A stretch of DNA of 9,057 nt from Verrucomicrobiota bacterium (GTDB taxonomy: Bacteria; Verrucomicrobiota; Verrucomicrobiia; Chthoniobacterales; JAFAMB01). Where the stretch lies: positions 1 through 9,057 of the forward strand of contig JAFAXJ010000677.1 in assembly GCA_019241095.1 (NCBI GenBank), read 5' to 3'. This document shows positions 7,556 to 9,057 of the stretch, piece after piece (position 1 is the stretch's first letter; each line of letters begins with the position of its first letter). The position numbers and the translations under genes were made by a program. The notes under the pieces were generated by a model that had not been told where the DNA came from, searched no databases, and was given only the letters and a program-made list of their open reading frames with translations.

Positions 7556-8437
7556 CTAAATGTCTGAAGAGATCTCTGCTGGACGAGAGATGTCTGGAGG
7601 ACCGGACACGACTGCCGGAGGAGAAACCTCTGGTACAGGCGAAGCACTTGTGATCGGTGTTATTTCCACCGTCCGGATCTCTAGCAACGGGTATTCGTCT
7701 GCATCGGTCGCCAGCAAGCGTTGTCCTAAACCGATCTGGATTCCATTCGTCTCGCGCCACTCAGTCTTTTTTGCTAGCCTGAGCTTGCTGTCAGCTTCGA
7801 TCTCACTGCCGGGATAACGCGATGGAATATGGCCGAAAGCTTCTCCTCCATTCTCCCATACAAATTGCGCAGGAGTCCAAACGAGATCGCGAAGATCGGA
7901 TACCGGCTGCATAACGATCTGTTTAATCCGGCAAAAAGGTACCCAGTAATATTTGCCGTCTAGAATAACCTCGAGTACCGGTCCGAGTCTTTCATCGGCG
8001 TCGGCGATCCATTCAAACCACTGACCATTGATCTTGCCGCTACTAGCGGGAGCAACATCGAATGCTTTATTGCGTTGCTCGATGCCGGCGTGGAACTCGT
8101 TTTTGCCGAAATATTCCATTGCCTGGATCAGATAGCCGATCCATTCCGGTGGTTGGCCAAAGATAATGGGGGTGCGTTTACCAGCGAAAACATCGTTGCG
8201 AAACGCTTCGCAACGAAGAACAGGTTCAAACACCCGTGCCAACATCATGCTATCCGAGTCCATATCAGCCAGAACATGCAGCTGAGTAAGAGCCCGTTTC
8301 CAATCACCAACGATACTAAGCAGCTGAAATAGAAAGATGCGCAGCTTTGCGCTCGCTGGTTCGTCACGAACCGCAGTCTGAAGAGATTTCAAGGCCTCAT
8401 CTAGCCGGCCTTCTTTTAATAATTGGTCAGCTGTCAT
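7556..8437 (-). CDS. tagJ: T6SS accessory protein TagJ (ImpE/SciE family)
   Basis: A 293-residue ImpE/SciE-family protein. Seen: an N-terminal TPR-like helical region (LLKEGRLDEALKSLQTAVRDEPASAKLRIFLFQLL, then DWKRALTQLHVLADMD, residues 6-60), the family signature FEWIADADERLGPVLEVILDGKYYWVPF (141-168), DLVWTPAQFVW (184-194) and PSRYPGSE (205-212), and a terminal strand region GQRLLATDADEYPLLEIRTVE (238-258). Known of the family: TagJ of the P. aeruginosa H1-T6SS binds the sheath protein TssB and is thought to assist ClpV-mediated sheath disassembly; it is not found in every T6SS. Odd feature: residues 259-293 form a Pro/Ser/Val-rich, probably disordered tail beyond the conserved fold. The start has an AGGA (8450-8447) nine nt upstream and matches the family N-terminus. 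The gene lies between hcp and tssE, the position it has in the H1 cluster. Confidence 0.94.
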   Translation of the reverse strand: MTADQLLKEGRLDEALKSLQTAVRDEPASAKLRIFLFQLLSIVGDWKRALTQLHVLADMDSDSMMLARVFEPVLRCEAFRNDVFAGKRTPIIFGQPPEWIGYLIQAMEYFGKNEFHAGIEQRNKAFDVAPASSGKINGQWFEWIADADERLGPVLEVILDGKYYWVPFCRIKQIVMQPVSDLRDLVWTPAQFVWENGGEAFGHIPSRYPGSEIEADSKLRLAKKTEWRETNGIQIGLGQRLLATDADEYPLLEIRTVEITPITSASPVPEVSPPAVVSGPPDISRPAEISSDI

Positions 8438-8463
8438 AACACGTAGTCCTGACTGCTACAACG

Positions 8464-8491
8464 ACGGCTCTGCTAATTTCACCAGAGCCGT
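8464..8491 (-). promoter_or_regulatory. Perfect 9-bp hairpin in the hcp-tagJ spacer
   Basis: ACGGCTCTG (8464-8472) and CAGAGCCGT (8483-8491) form a perfect inverted repeat around a 10-nt loop; ACG (8461-8463) and CGT (8493-8495) can extend it past one bulged base. In the minus-strand transcript it starts about 90 nt after the hcp stop and lies 27 nt before tagJ. No T-run follows, so it is not a clear intrinsic terminator. A stabilising 3' structure for hcp mRNA, or partial attenuation that lowers downstream expression, would fit the usual high demand for Hcp; this is inference. Confidence 0.6.
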
Positions 8492-8501
8492 TCGTCTAAT
8501 T

Positions 8502-8570
8502 TAACCTCAGCTCGTATTTGCTGGTGAGAACAGATAATGTCTGTCAGCTGCAGTGCGCAAACAGAGGTTA
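8502..8570. repeat. Distant inverted repeat in the hcp-tagJ spacer
   Basis: TAACCTC (8502-8508) and GAGGTTA (8564-8570) are perfect 7-bp reverse complements separated by 55 nt; with one mismatch they extend to 9 bp (taacctcag against cagaggtta). They bracket most of the spacer on the hcp side of the 8464-8491 hairpin. A 7-bp match at this distance could be chance, so the feature is weak. Confidence 0.25.
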
Positions 8571-8579
8571 GGTCTCCTG

Positions 8580-9057
8580 CTATGCGGAGACATTCGCGGC
8601 GATGTCCCAGGTCATCGGAATTGCGGTGCCGGCAGCGCCCTTATCATCCTGAGGTGTATAATCAACACTCACCTTCCCAAAGTTAAGTGTTAAGTTTTCG
8701 GTCAGTCGATCCTCGCCGCCTGAACCACCAGTGGAAAGAGAGGTGATCAAAACCTCTTCTATCTTGATTTTAAGATATTCCACCGGTTTCTCACCAGCCT
8801 TCCGTACGACTAACGTGGCTTCTTTAAAATGCTTTCCGTCGCAACAGGCTAACAACAACTTTGGCGTTGCGCTATCTACCCATTTTGTCAAGCTCAGGTC
8901 TTGCACATTCACCTTTCCAGCTCCGGCACCGCCACCTACATGGGCTGAACCGCTGTTGCTAGCGCCCCAAGACCAAGCTAGAACATCAATTTCTTTCTTG
9001 TGCTTGGAATCTTTTGATTCGCCATCGACCGTGTCGATTTTAATGAACATGTCTACT
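8580..9057 (-). CDS. hcp: T6SS tube protein Hcp, start just outside the window
   Basis: Hcp forms hexameric rings that stack into the secreted inner tube of the T6SS and also chaperone some effectors. Seen from the internal Met at 9050: MFIKIDTVDGESKDSKHKKEIDVLAWSWG, a GGGAGAGK extended loop (39-46), ACCDGKHFKEATL (68-80), and STGGSGGEDRLTENLTLNF (106-124), all hallmarks of the family. The frame stays open to the window edge and reads Val-Asp before that Met. P. aeruginosa Hcp1 begins MAVDMFIKI, so the real start is probably two codons beyond the edge, giving about 160 residues in total. Cys69-Cys70 (internal numbering) form an adjacent pair where Hcp1 has one Cys. It is the first gene of the visible operon; tssB and tssC would be expected upstream, by analogy with H1-type clusters. 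A small hairpin (8572-8577 with 8586-8591) overlaps its stop codon. Confidence 0.95.
   Translation of the reverse strand, partial: VDMFIKIDTVDGESKDSKHKKEIDVLAWSWGASNSGSAHVGGGAGAGKVNVQDLSLTKWVDSATPKLLLACCDGKHFKEATLVVRKAGEKPVEYLKIKIEEVLITSLSTGGSGGEDRLTENLTLNFGKVSVDYTPQDDKGAAGTAIPMTWDIAANVSA

Noticed and set aside
7540..7647. Longer TssE start at 7647 adding 36 residues
   Set aside because: It would overlap tagJ heavily, the added residues are not TssE-like, and the ATG at 7539 has a nearby GGGG and fits the family N-terminus.
8498..8580. Possible sigma-70 promoter for tagJ in the hcp-tagJ spacer (CTGACA-like -35 on the minus strand)
   Set aside because: The hexamer resembles TTGACA, but no acceptable -10 lies at 16-18 nt spacing, so the promoter is not supported.

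Overview
The window holds the core of a type VI secretion system (T6SS) on the minus strand, with the 3' end of a sugar-acid catabolic operon on the plus strand running towards it. Base composition is near 50% G+C by eye and coding is dense. A T6SS implies a Gram-negative (diderm) bacterium. The genus cannot be fixed from the sequence. The gene order hcp-tagJ-tssE-tssF-tssG-clpV matches the TagJ-containing branch typified by the Pseudomonas aeruginosa H1-T6SS. That branch is also found in several non-proteobacterial phyla, so a soil or environmental organism (Proteobacteria, Acidobacteriota or Verrucomicrobiota) is a guess, not a reading.

Plus strand, 1-1300: the C-terminal 126 residues of an enolase-superfamily (mandelate racemase/glucarate dehydratase-like) enzyme, then after 7 nt a complete SMP-30/gluconolactonase-family lactonase of 303 aa. 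Together they look like a lactone hydrolase plus acid-sugar dehydratase module. The substrate is unknown.

Convergent gap, 1301-1376: only a short hairpin with four T's, oriented to end the T6SS transcript.

Minus strand, 9057-1377, in transcription order: hcp (tube protein, cut at the window edge by about two codons), a 142-nt spacer with a strong hairpin, tagJ (accessory protein with an unusual Pro/Ser-rich tail), tssE (gp25-like baseplate), tssF and tssG (baseplate wedge), then tssH/clpV (sheath-recycling AAA+ ATPase). A 55-nt imperfect hairpin spans the tssG stop codon and the tssG-clpV spacer. The genes probably form one operon that continues upstream of the window, where tssB and tssC would be expected. 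In this system TssE, TssF and TssG build the baseplate, Hcp stacks as the inner tube, and ClpV disassembles the contracted TssBC sheath, with TagJ as a TssB-binding adaptor. No vgrG, PAAR, effector, immunity, tRNA, insertion sequence or CRISPR is present.

I found no previously undescribed system. The parts worth a second look are the two intergenic RNA hairpins, the TagJ tail, and the weak ribosome-binding sites of tssG and clpV.
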